Assembly: GCF_900106695.1 (NCBI RefSeq)
Contig: NZ_FNMZ01000005.1
Coordinates: forward strand, 1-64,000
Direction: 5' to 3'
DNA: 64,000 nucleotides
DNA from: Albimonas donghaensis
GTDB lineage: Bacteria > Pseudomonadota > Alphaproteobacteria > Rhodobacterales > Rhodobacteraceae
How positions within the stretch are numbered: position 1 is the first letter of the stretch; each line of letters opens with the position of its first letter. The notes below the pieces were generated by a model. That model ran no database searches and was not told where the DNA came from. It worked only from the letters and a program-made list of their open reading frames with translations. A program made the translations under genes and the position numbers. Shown piece by piece: positions 47,749 through 56,551 of this stretch.

Positions 47749-48732
47749 ATGAGCGAACCGCTTCTGACGGTCGAGAACCAGCGCACCGCCTTCGCCACCG
47801 GCCGCGGCCTGGTGCGGGCCGTGGACGGGGTCAGCTTCACGCTGGAGCGTGGCCGGACCCTGGGCGTGGTGGGGGAGAGCGGCTCGGGCAAATCCGTGCT
47901 GTCGCGCTCCATCATGCGGCTGCTGCCGCCCAACGCCCGGTCCTCGGGCGAGGTGCGGCTGGGCGGGCGCGACCTGACCGCGATGTCCGAAAAGGCGCTG
48001 AGGGCGCTGCGCGGGCCCGAGATCTCCATCGTGTTCCAGGACCCGATGACCTCGCTGAACCCGGTGATGACCATCGGCGCCCAGATCGGGGAGGTGCTGA
48101 CCCGCCATCTCGGCATGTCGCGCAAGGCGGCCAAGGCAAGGTCGGTGGAGCTTCTGGCCTCCGTCGGCCTGCCGCAACCGGACGTGCGGGTGGACCAGCA
48201 CCCTCACCAGCTTTCGGGCGGGATGCGCCAGCGCGTGGCCATCGCCATCGCCATCGCCTGCGAACCCGCCCTGCTGATCGCCGACGAGCCGACCACCGCG
48301 CTCGACGTGACCGTGCAGGCCGAGATCCTCGACCTGCTCGCCCGCCAGCAGGCGGAGCGGAACATGGCCATGATCCTCATCACCCACGACATGGGCGTGG
48401 TGGCGGGGCGCTGCGACGACGTGGCGGTGATGTATGCCGGCCGGATCGTCGAGCAGGCCTCGACCGAGGATCTCTTCCGCGACACCCGGATGCCCTACAC
48501 CTCGGCGCTGCTGGCCTCGATCCCGCGGCTGGACGACCCGCCCCATCGCAAGCTGGAGGCGATCGCCGGGCGGCCGCCGGACCTGATCCACCCGCCGGCG
48601 GGCTGCGCCTTCTCGCCCCGCTGCCGCTACGCCGACGACCTGTGCCGCTCGCAGCCGCCCGCGCTGGAAGACGCCGGGCGGGGCCACCGCTTCGCCTGCT
48701 GGCGACCCATGACGATGGAGGCCGCGGAATGA
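47749..48732 (+). CDS. Peptide-type ABC transporter ATPase 1 (DppD-like, operon 2)
   Basis: The 327-residue ATPase has Walker [10 protein letters not shown] (about residue 43), [26 protein letters not shown] and the switch His in ITHDMGVVA. The C-terminal oligopeptide-transporter extension has the Cys motif [15 protein letters not shown], which binds an Fe-S cluster in some members. The ATG at 47749 is chosen, with GAGGGGG 9 nt upstream; a GTG two codons earlier is also possible. Confidence 0.94.
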   Translation: MSEPLLTVENQRTAFATGRGLVRAVDGVSFTLERGRTLGVVGESGSGKSVLSRSIMRLLPPNARSSGEVRLGGRDLTAMSEKALRALRGPEISIVFQDPMTSLNPVMTIGAQIGEVLTRHLGMSRKAAKARSVELLASVGLPQPDVRVDQHPHQLSGGMRQRVAIAIAIACEPALLIADEPTTALDVTVQAEILDLLARQQAERNMAMILITHDMGVVAGRCDDVAVMYAGRIVEQASTEDLFRDTRMPYTSALLASIPRLDDPPHRKLEAIAGRPPDLIHPPAGCAFSPRCRYADDLCRSQPPALEDAGRGHRFACWRPMTMEAAE

Positions 48733-49727
48733 CCGTTCAGGAGCGGATCCGAGAGGATCACGCCGCCCCCGCCGGGGCGTTTCTCGACGTGCGCGACATG
48801 GTGGTGGAGTATCCGCTGGCCGGGGGGGCGAAGGTCCACGCGGTCTCCGGCATCTCCTTCCAGGTGGCGAAGGGGGAGACGCTGGGCCTGGTGGGGGAGT
48901 CCGGCTGCGGCAAGTCCTCCGCCGCCCGGGCGGTGCTGCAACTGCCCCGCCCCACCTCCGGCGCCGTGCGGCTGGGGGAGGAGGAGCTGACCCATCTGCG
49001 CGGCGCCGCCCTGCAACGCGCGCGGCGGCGGTTCCAGATGATCTTCCAGGACCCCATCGCCTCGCTCAACCCCCGGCGGCGGATCCGGGATATCGTCGCC
49101 GCGCCCCTGGAAATCGTGGGAGAGGGCGACCGCGCGGCCCGCTACAAGCGGGTGGCCGAGATGCTGGACCTTGTGGGCCTGAACGCCGACCAGGCGATGG
49201 AACGGCGCCCGCACGAGTTCTCGGGCGGGCAGTGCCAGCGCATCTCCATCGCCCGCGCCCTGATCCTGCGGCCGGACCTGCTGGTCTGCGACGAACCCGT
49301 CTCGGCGCTCGACGTGTCGGTGCAGGCGCAGATCCTCAACCTGCTGGAGGATCTCAAGCATCGCTTCGGGCTGACCCTGCTGTTCATCAGCCACGATCTG
49401 GCGGTGGTGAAGCATGTCTCCGACCGGGTGGCGGTGATGTATCTGGGCATGATGTGCGAGACGGCGGACGCCCAGTCCATCTACCGCCGTCCCGCGCATC
49501 CCTACACCCGCACCCTGCTGAGCGCCGCGCCCGAGCCCGATCCGGGCAGGAAGCCGGCGCCGCTGGACATGCTGGCCGGAGAGCTGCCGAGCCCGGTGAA
49601 CCCGCCCTCCGGCTGCCGCTTCCGCACCCGCTGCCCGATGGCCCAGGCGCGCTGCGCGGCGGAGGTCCCGCAAATGCGCCGGCTCGCGCCGGGGCATGCG
49701 GTGGCCTGCCATTTCCCGCTGCAGTGA
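48729..49727 (+). CDS. Peptide-type ABC transporter ATPase 2 (DppF-like, operon 2)
   Basis: The 332-residue ATPase has Walker A GESGCGKSS (about residue 57), the signature FSGGQCQRISIARAL, LLVCDEPVSALD and ISHDLAVVKH. The C-terminal extension carries GCRFRTRCPMAQARC, the same Cys-rich motif as its partner. The ATG at 48729 overlaps the stop of ATPase 1 by 4 bp (ATGA). It is the last gene of operon 2. Confidence 0.94.
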   Translation: MTVQERIREDHAAPAGAFLDVRDMVVEYPLAGGAKVHAVSGISFQVAKGETLGLVGESGCGKSSAARAVLQLPRPTSGAVRLGEEELTHLRGAALQRARRRFQMIFQDPIASLNPRRRIRDIVAAPLEIVGEGDRAARYKRVAEMLDLVGLNADQAMERRPHEFSGGQCQRISIARALILRPDLLVCDEPVSALDVSVQAQILNLLEDLKHRFGLTLLFISHDLAVVKHVSDRVAVMYLGMMCETADAQSIYRRPAHPYTRTLLSAAPEPDPGRKPAPLDMLAGELPSPVNPPSGCRFRTRCPMAQARCAAEVPQMRRLAPGHAVACHFPLQ

Positions 49728-49832
49728 CCCTTGTGTGAAATTCCGGAGGCGGACTGGACGTCCGCCCCCGCTCGCCTAGCTGACTCCCCCGGGGCGCCCA
49801 TCGCGCCCCGGAGCGGAAGGAGGCGAAGCGAC

Positions 49833-50546
49833 ATGCGCGACGGAGCCGCGGAGGAACGGGAGACGGACGACCGCGAGGAGGAGACGTCGCTGGCCGACGT
49901 CATCGACCGTCTCGCCGAGACCGGAGAGGGCGACGGCGCCGGCGACGAGAACGGCGACGAGGGCGGCGACGAGGGCGGCGACGGGGACGAGAACGGGGGC
50001 GGCGAGGTCACGGTCAACGCCCTGCTCGACACTTTCGCCGACCGCTCTCTCGGGGTGCTGCTGACCGCGCTGGGCTTCATCGCGGCGTTGCCGATCATCG
50101 GCGACATTCCCGGCGTGTCGGCGCTGACCGGCGCGTTGATCCTGCTGGCCCTGACCCGGCATGCGGTCGCAGGCGGATCTTTGCGCCTGCCCGGGCGGCT
50201 GGGTCGCCGGTCGGTGACGCGGGCGAAGATGCGCAGGGCGCTGGACCGCGTCCGGCCCTGGGCCGCGCGGGTGGACCGGGTGCTCAAGCCCCGGCTGACG
50301 CGGCTGACCACGGGGGGGCCGGCGCGGACCGCGCTCGCGGTCACCGCCGGGATCATGGCGATCTGCTTCTTCCCGCTGATCTTCGTGCCCTTCGGGGTGA
50401 AGGCGCCGTCGCTCGCCGTGCTGGCGCTCGGCCTCGCGCGGATGACCCGGGACGGCTACGCCGCCGTTCTGGGCTACGCTCTGGCGCTCGCCACGCTGGG
50501 CGTGCTGTGGGGCGGGTTCGGGCTGATCTCCTCCGCGCTGGGCTGA
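49833..50546 (+). CDS. exoD: Exopolysaccharide synthesis protein, ExoD family
   Basis: The 237-residue membrane protein has an acidic low-complexity stretch (GDENGDEGGDEGGDGDENGGG, residues about 36-56, encoded by repeated GGCGACGAG-type units), then the ExoD domain with LGVLLTALGFIAALPIIGDIPGVSALTG, LILLALTRH and two further hydrophobic segments near residues 180-235. ExoD proteins influence exopolysaccharide production and alkali tolerance in rhizobia; their biochemical role is unknown. The ATG at 49833 has GGAAGGAGG upstream, which favours this start. Confidence 0.88.
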   Translation: MRDGAAEERETDDREEETSLADVIDRLAETGEGDGAGDENGDEGGDEGGDGDENGGGEVTVNALLDTFADRSLGVLLTALGFIAALPIIGDIPGVSALTGALILLALTRHAVAGGSLRLPGRLGRRSVTRAKMRRALDRVRPWAARVDRVLKPRLTRLTTGGPARTALAVTAGIMAICFFPLIFVPFGVKAPSLAVLALGLARMTRDGYAAVLGYALALATLGVLWGGFGLISSALG

Positions 50547-50620
50547 CGCGCCGGGGCGGGGTTGGGGAAGCGCGGGGCCGGGAAAGCGCGGGGCCGGGGA
50601 AAAGGCGGGGGGCGGAGCGC

Positions 50621-50642
50621 GGCGGGTTCGCACCCGCCCTAC
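50621..50642. repeat. Copy 2 of the 22-bp palindromic interspersed repeat
   Basis: This is an exact inverted copy (22/22) of the element at 27078-27099. It lies in the 118-nt gap between the convergent exoD and monooxygenase genes. The palindromic core GGCGGGT-TCGC-ACCCGCC would work as a hairpin for transcripts from either side. Confidence 0.75.
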
Positions 50643-50664
50643 GGCCTCCCCCCGGACCGGGGCG

Positions 50665-52329
50665 TCAGGCGCGCGACGGCGCCTCCGCCCCCTGCCCGGC
50701 CGGCGCGAAGTCGAACCCTCGCCAGTCCTCGGCCGCCGCGGCTTCGACCCGGCGACGATAGGCGTCGACGCCGAGATAGGGCATGAACACCCGCGGCTTG
50801 CCGGGCACGTTGGCGCCCATGTACCAGGACGCGGCGCGGGGATAGAGCGTCTGCGCCGCGACCTCTCCGCAATGTGCGACCCAGGCGTCCTCGGCCTCCC
50901 GGTCCGCGGCCACCACCGCGCCCTGCCGGGCGTTCGCGGCCTCGATCAGCCGGCCGATCAGCTCCACGTGATATTCGATGGAAACGATCATGTTCGACAG
51001 GACCGAGGGGCTGCCCGGCCCGGTGATGGTGAACATGTTCGGGAACCCCGCCAGCGCTAGGCCGAGATAGGCCCGCGGCCCCTCCGCCCATTTGTCGGCG
51101 ATGCGGACGCCGCCCTCGCCCCGGATGTCGATGGCCAGGATCGCCCCGGTCATCGCGTCGAAGCCGGTGGCGCAGACGATGGCGTCGAAGGGCGTTTCGC
51201 CCTCGGTGGTGCGGACGCCCGCCGGCGTGATCGCCTCGATCGGCGTCCGGCGCAGGTTCACCAGCGAGACGTTGGGGCGGTTGAAGGTCTCGAAATAGCC
51301 GGTGTCCACGCAGATGCGCTTGGTGAAGATCGGGTAGTCGGTCGGGCACAGGTCCTCGGCCGTCTCGGGGTCCTTCACGATCGCCCGCACCCGGTCGCGC
51401 ACATAGTCCGCCACGCGGGCATTGGCATCCTCGTCCACCATCACGTCGGTGAAGGCGGCGCGGAAGTTGGGCCCGCCGACGATCCACCGGCGGTCCATCT
51501 CCTTGCGGAAGGCGTCCTCGTCCACCGTCAGCGCCTCGCCGATCGGGGGCTCGTAGAGGATGCCTCCGGGCGCCTGCTCGCGCGCGAAGCGGCGGCGTTC
51601 CTCGTAATGCGCCTGCCAGTCGGCGAAATCCGCATCCTCCAGCGGGCGGTTGGAGGCGGGGATCGAGTAGTTGGGCGTGCGCTGGAAGACGGTGAGGCCG
51701 GCCGCCTGTCGGGCGATCTCCGGGATCGCCTGGATGCCCGACGACCCGGTGCCGATCACCGCCACCGACTTGCCGGCGAAGTCCACGCCCTCATGCGGCC
51801 AGTCGCCGGTGTGGAAGACCGGGCCCGCGAAGTCGTCGATCCCCGGGATTTCCGGCTTCTTGGCGGCGGAGAGGCAGCCGGTGGCGAGGATCAGCCAGGT
51901 CGCCTCGGCCTCGGCCGTGCGGCCGCCGCAGGAGGTCCGCACCCGCCAGACCGCGCGGGCCGCGTCCCATTCGGCGGCCTCCACACGGGTCTCGAAGCGG
52001 ATGTCGCGGGTCAGGTCGAAGCGGTCCGCCACGTGATTCGCGTAGGCGAGGATCTCGGGCTGGGAGGCGTAGCGTTCGGTCCAGCGCCACTCCTTCTGCA
52101 GCGCGGCGTCCCAGGAATAGGAATACTGCATGGATTCCACGTCGCAGCGCGCGCCCGGATAGCGGTTCCAGAACCAGGTGCCGCCGACGCCGGTTCCGGT
52201 CTCGAACGCCACGGCGCGCAGGCCCATGCCGCGCAGGCTGTGGAGCATGTGCATGCCGCCGAAGCCGGCCCCGACGACGATGGCGTCGAAGAGCTCGGGT
52301 TGGGTTGCGGTATCGCCGTTGCGGGTCAT
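50665..52329 (-). CDS. Type I Baeyer-Villiger monooxygenase (FAD/NADPH)
   Basis: The 554-residue flavoprotein has two Rossmann motifs, IVVGAGFGGMHML (residue about 17) and VIGTGSSGIQ (about 190), and the Baeyer-Villiger fingerprint FxGxxxHxxxWP as FAGPVFHTGDWP between them. It inserts one oxygen atom into a ketone to give an ester or lactone. GTWFWNRYPGARCDVES is typical of cyclohexanone/phenylacetone monooxygenases. It is divergent from an HSL-type esterase gene 264 bp away, a classic pairing in which the esterase opens the product. The natural ketone is unknown. Confidence 0.94.
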   Translation of the reverse strand: MTRNGDTATQPELFDAIVVGAGFGGMHMLHSLRGMGLRAVAFETGTGVGGTWFWNRYPGARCDVESMQYSYSWDAALQKEWRWTERYASQPEILAYANHVADRFDLTRDIRFETRVEAAEWDAARAVWRVRTSCGGRTAEAEATWLILATGCLSAAKKPEIPGIDDFAGPVFHTGDWPHEGVDFAGKSVAVIGTGSSGIQAIPEIARQAAGLTVFQRTPNYSIPASNRPLEDADFADWQAHYEERRRFAREQAPGGILYEPPIGEALTVDEDAFRKEMDRRWIVGGPNFRAAFTDVMVDEDANARVADYVRDRVRAIVKDPETAEDLCPTDYPIFTKRICVDTGYFETFNRPNVSLVNLRRTPIEAITPAGVRTTEGETPFDAIVCATGFDAMTGAILAIDIRGEGGVRIADKWAEGPRAYLGLALAGFPNMFTITGPGSPSVLSNMIVSIEYHVELIGRLIEAANARQGAVVAADREAEDAWVAHCGEVAAQTLYPRAASWYMGANVPGKPRVFMPYLGVDAYRRRVEAAAAEDWRGFDFAPAGQGAEAPSRA

Positions 52330-52593
52330 GGGGATCCTCCCTTTTGGGCGACCGGTTGAGGCCGGTCTCGCGTCTCGCGCGCGTCAGGGGGCATGGTGGG
52401 CGCATTTAATCGCGCGATCAATCCCGTCCGGCAGCCTTATGTTCATCGCGCGAATAAACCCCTTTCCCCGCGCCCGTCCGGGGGGGCATCATGGGTCAAC
52501 GTCCGTGACCGTCCGGCCCTTCCCCGGGGCCAGGCCGCGGATGAGCCAAGAGGCGCCGACCCCATGCGCGCCCGCTCTTTGGGAGGAACGACC

Positions 52594-53517
52594 ATGCCGC
52601 TCGACCCTTTCGTCACCGTGATGCTCGAACGCACCCGCGACCTGCCCGCGATCTCCGACGGCAGCCCCGATGACGCCCGCGCCCTGATCGCCGCCGGGCG
52701 CGAGGGCATCGGGACCGGCCCCGAGATGGCCGAGACCCGCGACTTCGCCCTGCCCACCCGCTCGGGCTCGATCCCCGCCCGCCTGCATGTGCCGAAGGGC
52801 GAGGTGAAGGGGCTGCTGGTCTACCTGCATGGCGGGGGCTGGGTGATCGGGAACATCGACGATTTCGACACGCTGGGCCGCGCGCTGGCGGCGCGGTCGG
52901 GCTGCGCGGTGCTGCTGCCCGACTACCGGCTGGCGCCTGAAAGCCCCTTCCCCGGCCCGGTGGAGGATTGCGAGGACGCGGTGCTCTGGGCCCTCGAAGC
53001 GGCGGGAGAGGAGTTCGGCGGCGCGCCGGTCGCTGTCGCCGGCGACAGCGCCGGCGGGAACCTCGCCACGGTCGTCGCGCGGCGGCTTCTGGGCCAGGGG
53101 CCGATCGTGTTCCAGGGGCTGGTCTACCCGGTCACGGATTACGATTTCTCGCGCCCCTCCTACGCCGCGCACGCCGAGGGCTTTCCCCTGCTGGGCCGGG
53201 ACATGCCGTGGTTCTTCGACCATTACCTGCAGGGCGCCGACCCGAAGCAGCCGGACGTGAGCCCGCTGCACGCGGACCTGACCGGCCTGCCCCCGGCGCT
53301 GGTGATCACGGCGGGTTACGACGTGCTGCTGGACGAAGGGCTGGCCTATGCCGACGCGCTGGAGGCCGCCGGCGTGCCGGTGACCCGCCGCCACGCGCCC
53401 GGCATGATCCACGGCTTCATCCGCATCCACAATCTGTGCGAGGCCGCGCGGCTTGAGGTCGAGGCCCTGGCCGACGCCACGCGCGAGGCCTGCGAGGCCG
53501 CCCGCGCCCCGGCCTGA
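52594..53517 (+). CDS. HSL-family alpha/beta hydrolase (esterase/lactonase)
   Basis: The 307-residue protein is of the hormone-sensitive-lipase group: oxyanion-hole motif HGGGW (about residue 78), nucleophile elbow GDSAGG (about 150), and catalytic Asp and His in LITAGYDVLLDEG and MIHGFIRI. It hydrolyses short to medium esters. The ATG at 52594 has GGGAGGA 8 nt upstream. Its position opposite the Baeyer-Villiger monooxygenase gene suggests that it opens the ester or lactone that enzyme makes. Confidence 0.93.
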   Translation: MPLDPFVTVMLERTRDLPAISDGSPDDARALIAAGREGIGTGPEMAETRDFALPTRSGSIPARLHVPKGEVKGLLVYLHGGGWVIGNIDDFDTLGRALAARSGCAVLLPDYRLAPESPFPGPVEDCEDAVLWALEAAGEEFGGAPVAVAGDSAGGNLATVVARRLLGQGPIVFQGLVYPVTDYDFSRPSYAAHAEGFPLLGRDMPWFFDHYLQGADPKQPDVSPLHADLTGLPPALVITAGYDVLLDEGLAYADALEAAGVPVTRRHAPGMIHGFIRIHNLCEAARLEVEALADATREACEAARAPA

Positions 53518-53525
53518 GGCCCCCA

Positions 53526-53557
53526 CGAAAAAGGGCGGCGCGTCCGGCGCGCCGCCC
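53526..53557 (-). terminator. Intrinsic terminator of the bdcR remnant (minus strand)
   Basis: GGGCGGCGCG at 53533-53542 pairs perfectly with 53548-53557; on the minus strand the stem is followed by TTTTTCG (53532-53526). It lies 18 nt beyond the bdcR stop and between convergent genes, so it may also stop the esterase transcript. Confidence 0.8.
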
Positions 53558-53574
53558 CCGGCGGGCCCGCCCGC

Positions 53575-54105
53575 TCAATCCCCGAGCGCCCGTTCGATCG
53601 CCAGTCCCTGCAGCTTCGCCGAGGCCAGAAGCCTCCCCCGGTCGTGGCCGGCAACCGCCGCGGCGGATAGTCCGGCCATGCAGGTGGAGATGTAGTCCGT
53701 CAGGCGCCCGGCCTCCTCCCGGCGATGGTCGGCGATATAGGCGTGGATCACGGCTTCGGCCGCCTGGCGCCGGGCGAGGGCCGCCGCCCGCGCCGCCTCG
53801 TCGTTGCTGCGCAGGCCCTCGAGCACCATGCAGCCCGACATGTCAGGATCGGCCGTGTAGCTGCGCGCGGCCTCCACCAGCACCTCGGACAGCGCCTCGG
53901 CCAACGGACGCCCCGGGCGAAGGATCCGGTCGAGCGGAACCGCCCCGATCTCGGAATAGCGGCCAAGCACGCGGTCGAACAGGTCGAACTTGCTGCCGAA
54001 CGCCGCGTAGAGGCTGGGCAGGTTGATGCCCAGCGCCCGCGTCAGATCCCCGACGCTGACCGCATCGTAGCCCCGCGCGTGAAACAGCCGCTGGGCGGAA
54101 GCCGC
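53575..54105 (-). pseudogene. bdcR: N-terminally truncated TetR regulator, BdcR-like
   Basis: About 175 codons match a BdcR-type TetR protein from the second part of helix 1 onward: LFHARGYDAVSVGDLTRALGINLPSLYAAFGSKFDLF, then SGCMVLEGL and the C-terminal DYISTCMAGLSAAA. The first 20 or so residues and the start codon are missing. At the break the frame runs straight into sequence that is antisense to the bdcA-like gene, whose own N-terminus is missing as well. In complete genomes bdcR and bdcA are divergent neighbours, so a single deletion between about 54085 and 54108 explains both losses. The remnant cannot make a working DNA-binding domain. Confidence 0.85.
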
Positions 54106-54771
54106 GGCATCGGAGCCGCGATCGTGCGAAGGTTCGCGGCCGAAGGCGCCAAGGTGCGCTTCACCTATTCCGGCTCGCCCGACGCGGCCGAGGCGCTGTC
54201 GCAGGAAACCGGCGCCCTCGCGGAGCGCACAGACAGCGCCGACCGCGAGGCCGTGATCGCGCGGGTGCGCGACAGCGGTCCGCTGGATGTGCTGGTGGTC
54301 AGCGCCGGCATCGGCGTTTTCGGCGACGCGCTGGACCAGGACCCCGACGCCATCGATCGCCTTCTGCGCATCAACGTGCACGCGCCCTACCACGCCTCGG
54401 TCGAGGCGGCGCGCCGGATGCCCGATGGCGGCCGGATCATCCTGATCGGCTCGGTCAACGGCGACCGGATGCCGTTCGCGGGCATGGCCTCCTACGCGAT
54501 GAGCAAGTCGGCGCTGCAGGGGCTCGCCCGCGGGCTGGCGCGCGATTTCGGACCGCGCGGCATCACCGTCAACGTGGTGCAGCCGGGGCCGATCGACACC
54601 GACGCCAACCCGGCCGAAGGCCCGATGAAGGACCTGATGCACGGCTTCATGGCCCTGAAGCGCCACGGCCGGCCCGAAGAGGTCGCGGGCATGGTCGCCT
54701 GGCTGGCCGGCCCGGAAGCCGGCTTCGTCACCGGCGCGATGCACACCATCGACGGCGCCTTCGGGGCCTGA
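54091..54771 (+). pseudogene. bdcA: N-terminally truncated SDR, BdcA-like (cyclic-di-GMP-binding dispersal protein)
   Basis: The 226 codons match a BdcA-type SDR: LGGSRGIGAAIVRRF, VLVVSAGIGVFGDAL, IGSVNGDRMPFAGMASYAMSKSAL (Tyr and Lys of the YxxxK pair), VQPGPIDTDANPA and the C-terminal GAMHTIDGAFGA. Roughly the first 11 residues, with the first beta strand of the Rossmann fold and the start codon, are absent; the frame instead continues antisense through the bdcR remnant. A GTG at 54079 would give a short new N-terminus (four residues before LGGSRG), without a visible ribosome site. The rest shows no frameshift or stop, so the deletion looks recent. Confidence 0.85.
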
Positions 54772-54870
54772 CCGCAGGGCGCGGCCCGACGCCCACGCCG
54801 AGAGGGCGGGGGCGGGGGCGGGGGCGTCGGGCCGGGCTCGCGCCCTGGAAACGCCCGGTCCGGGATCGCC

Positions 54871-55749
54871 TCAGCGCTTCGCCTTGTCCTCGGCGTTCTT
54901 GGACTTGGCGACCCCGCGGGCCTTCTCCCAGTCCGCGTCCTCCCACTCGCGCAGCTTGTAGGAGGCGACGCCGGCGGCGTTGGTCTGGCCGCCGTCCATG
55001 TAGAGCGTCTCGCCGTTGATCCAGGCGGAGCCCGGCCCCAGCAGGAAGGCGGCGAGGCTGCCGATATCCTCCAGCGTGCCGGCCCGGCCCAGCGGGTTGA
55101 TCGCGGCGGTCGCGGCGCCCGGCTTCTCGCCCGGCCGCAGGCGCGCCAGCATCCCCTCGGTCGGGATCTCTCCCGGCGCGATGGCGTTGAGCCGGATGCC
55201 ATGGCCGCCCCACTCGGAGGCGAGCGATTTCGTCATGCTCTCGATCGCCGCCTTGCCCATGGTCGAGGGCGTGGAGAACGGCGCGCCCGAGCGCAGGCGG
55301 GTCGAGAGGATGGAGATCACCGCCCCGCCGGTCCCGCCCTTGATCCAGCGTTTCCCCACCGCGTGGGTCACCAGGAAGGTGCCGCGCATGGTGATCCCGG
55401 TCACCGCGTCCACGGCGCGGATCGAGAGATCCTCGGTGCGCGAGATGAAATTGGCGCCGGCGTTGTTGACCAGCCCGGTCAGCGGCCCGTCGGCGAAGGC
55501 GGCGTCCATCGCCGCCTCCACCGCGTCCGGATCGCGGATGTCGAGCGGCAGGGCGGTGGCCCGGCCCCCGGCCTCCCGGATGGCGGCGGCGGTCTCTTCC
55601 AGCAGGGCGGCGCGGCGGCCGCACAGGATGACCTCCGCCCCCAGCCCCGCCAGCCGGGTCGCCATGGCCCGGCCGAGGCCGGAGCCCCCGCCGGTCACCA
55701 GGATGCGGGCCCCGTCGAAGAGGCCCGCGCGATAGATCGGATCGGTCAT
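54871..55749 (-). CDS. SDR oxidoreductase, 2,4-dienoyl-CoA reductase-like
   Basis: The 292-residue protein has the NAD(P) motif TGGGSGLGRAMA (residues about 19-30) and LVNNAGANF. The usual YxxxK catalytic Tyr is not there: the segment reads FSTPSTMGKAAIESMTKSLASEW, the form seen in 2,4-dienoyl-CoA reductases, which also share GIRLNAIAPGEIPTEG and WINGETLYMDGG. It may therefore reduce an unsaturated CoA ester. The C-terminal 30 residues are a charged tail (KNAEDKAKR). It lies 7 nt downstream of a second SDR gene and closes the ligase operon. Confidence 0.9.
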   Translation of the reverse strand: MTDPIYRAGLFDGARILVTGGGSGLGRAMATRLAGLGAEVILCGRRAALLEETAAAIREAGGRATALPLDIRDPDAVEAAMDAAFADGPLTGLVNNAGANFISRTEDLSIRAVDAVTGITMRGTFLVTHAVGKRWIKGGTGGAVISILSTRLRSGAPFSTPSTMGKAAIESMTKSLASEWGGHGIRLNAIAPGEIPTEGMLARLRPGEKPGAATAAINPLGRAGTLEDIGSLAAFLLGPGSAWINGETLYMDGGQTNAAGVASYKLREWEDADWEKARGVAKSKNAEDKAKR

Positions 55750-55756
55750 TGAACCC

Positions 55757-56551
55757 TCAGAAGATCGTGTAGCCGCCGTCGATCGTGAAGGTCTGGCCGG
55801 TGTGATAGCTGCTCAGATCCGACAGCAGATAGGCCGCGAGCCCGCCGAAATCCTCCGGCTGACCGAAGCGGCGCACGGGGATGCGCTTGCCGACATTGGT
55901 CAGGAACTTGTCGTTGGACATGGCCTTGGCGGTCATGTCGGTCACGATATAGCCCGGCAGGATGTTGTTGGCGGTGATCCCGTAGCGGGCGAGCTCCACC
56001 GCGATGGCGCGCATCATGCCGTTCAGCGCGGCCTTGGAGGCGCCGTAGTGCTCGTTGAACGCGGCCCCGTCGACCGAGGCGACCGAGGAGGTGGCGATCA
56101 GACGCCCGCCCGGATCGCCGTTCTTGGCGCGCTCGACCATGTGGTCGCCGGCGAGCCGGAAGGACTTCACCACGCCGTCGAGGTTGACCGCGAACAGGTC
56201 GCGCCATTCCTGGTCGGTCCGGTCCAGGAAGCCGGTGCGGCCGCTGGAGCCGGAGACGCCGGAATTGGCGTAGAGCCCGTCGACGCGGCCGAATTTCTTC
56301 AGCGTGTCGGCCATGGCCTGGTCCTGGCTGGCAGGGTCGAGCACGTCGACCGGAAAGGCCGCGACTTCGCCGCCGCCCAGCGCCACGGCTTCGGCCACGG
56401 CCTTCTCGTTCTTCTCCGGGTTGCGGCCCCAGATGGCGACCGAGGCCCCGGCCTGCGCCATGGTCTTCACCATGCCCAGGCCGATGCCGCCATTGCCGCC
56501 GGTGACCACGGCCACCTTGCCGGTCAGATCGAACGGGTTCTTCACGGTCAT
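55757..56551 (-). CDS. SDR-family oxidoreductase
   Basis: The 264-residue protein is a classical SDR with TGGNGGIGLGM (residues 17-27), YANSGVSG in the place of NNAG, Ser in ATSSVASVDG, and catalytic Tyr/Lys in HYGASKAALNG. It ends with GQTFTIDGGYTIF. It would oxidise a secondary alcohol, perhaps a 3-hydroxyacyl-CoA or an alcohol precursor of the acid activated by the ligase. The ATG at 56551 overlaps the ligase stop by 4 bp (ATGA), so it is translated with the ligase. Confidence 0.93.
   Translation of the reverse strand: MTVKNPFDLTGKVAVVTGGNGGIGLGMVKTMAQAGASVAIWGRNPEKNEKAVAEAVALGGGEVAAFPVDVLDPASQDQAMADTLKKFGRVDGLYANSGVSGSSGRTGFLDRTDQEWRDLFAVNLDGVVKSFRLAGDHMVERAKNGDPGGRLIATSSVASVDGAAFNEHYGASKAALNGMMRAIAVELARYGITANNILPGYIVTDMTAKAMSNDKFLTNVGKRIPVRRFGQPEDFGGLAAYLLSDLSSYHTGQTFTIDGGYTIF

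Noticed and set aside
53725-54771. A 348-residue SDR with a novel N-terminal domain
   Set aside because: The first 120 residues are simply the antisense of the TetR remnant, not a domain.
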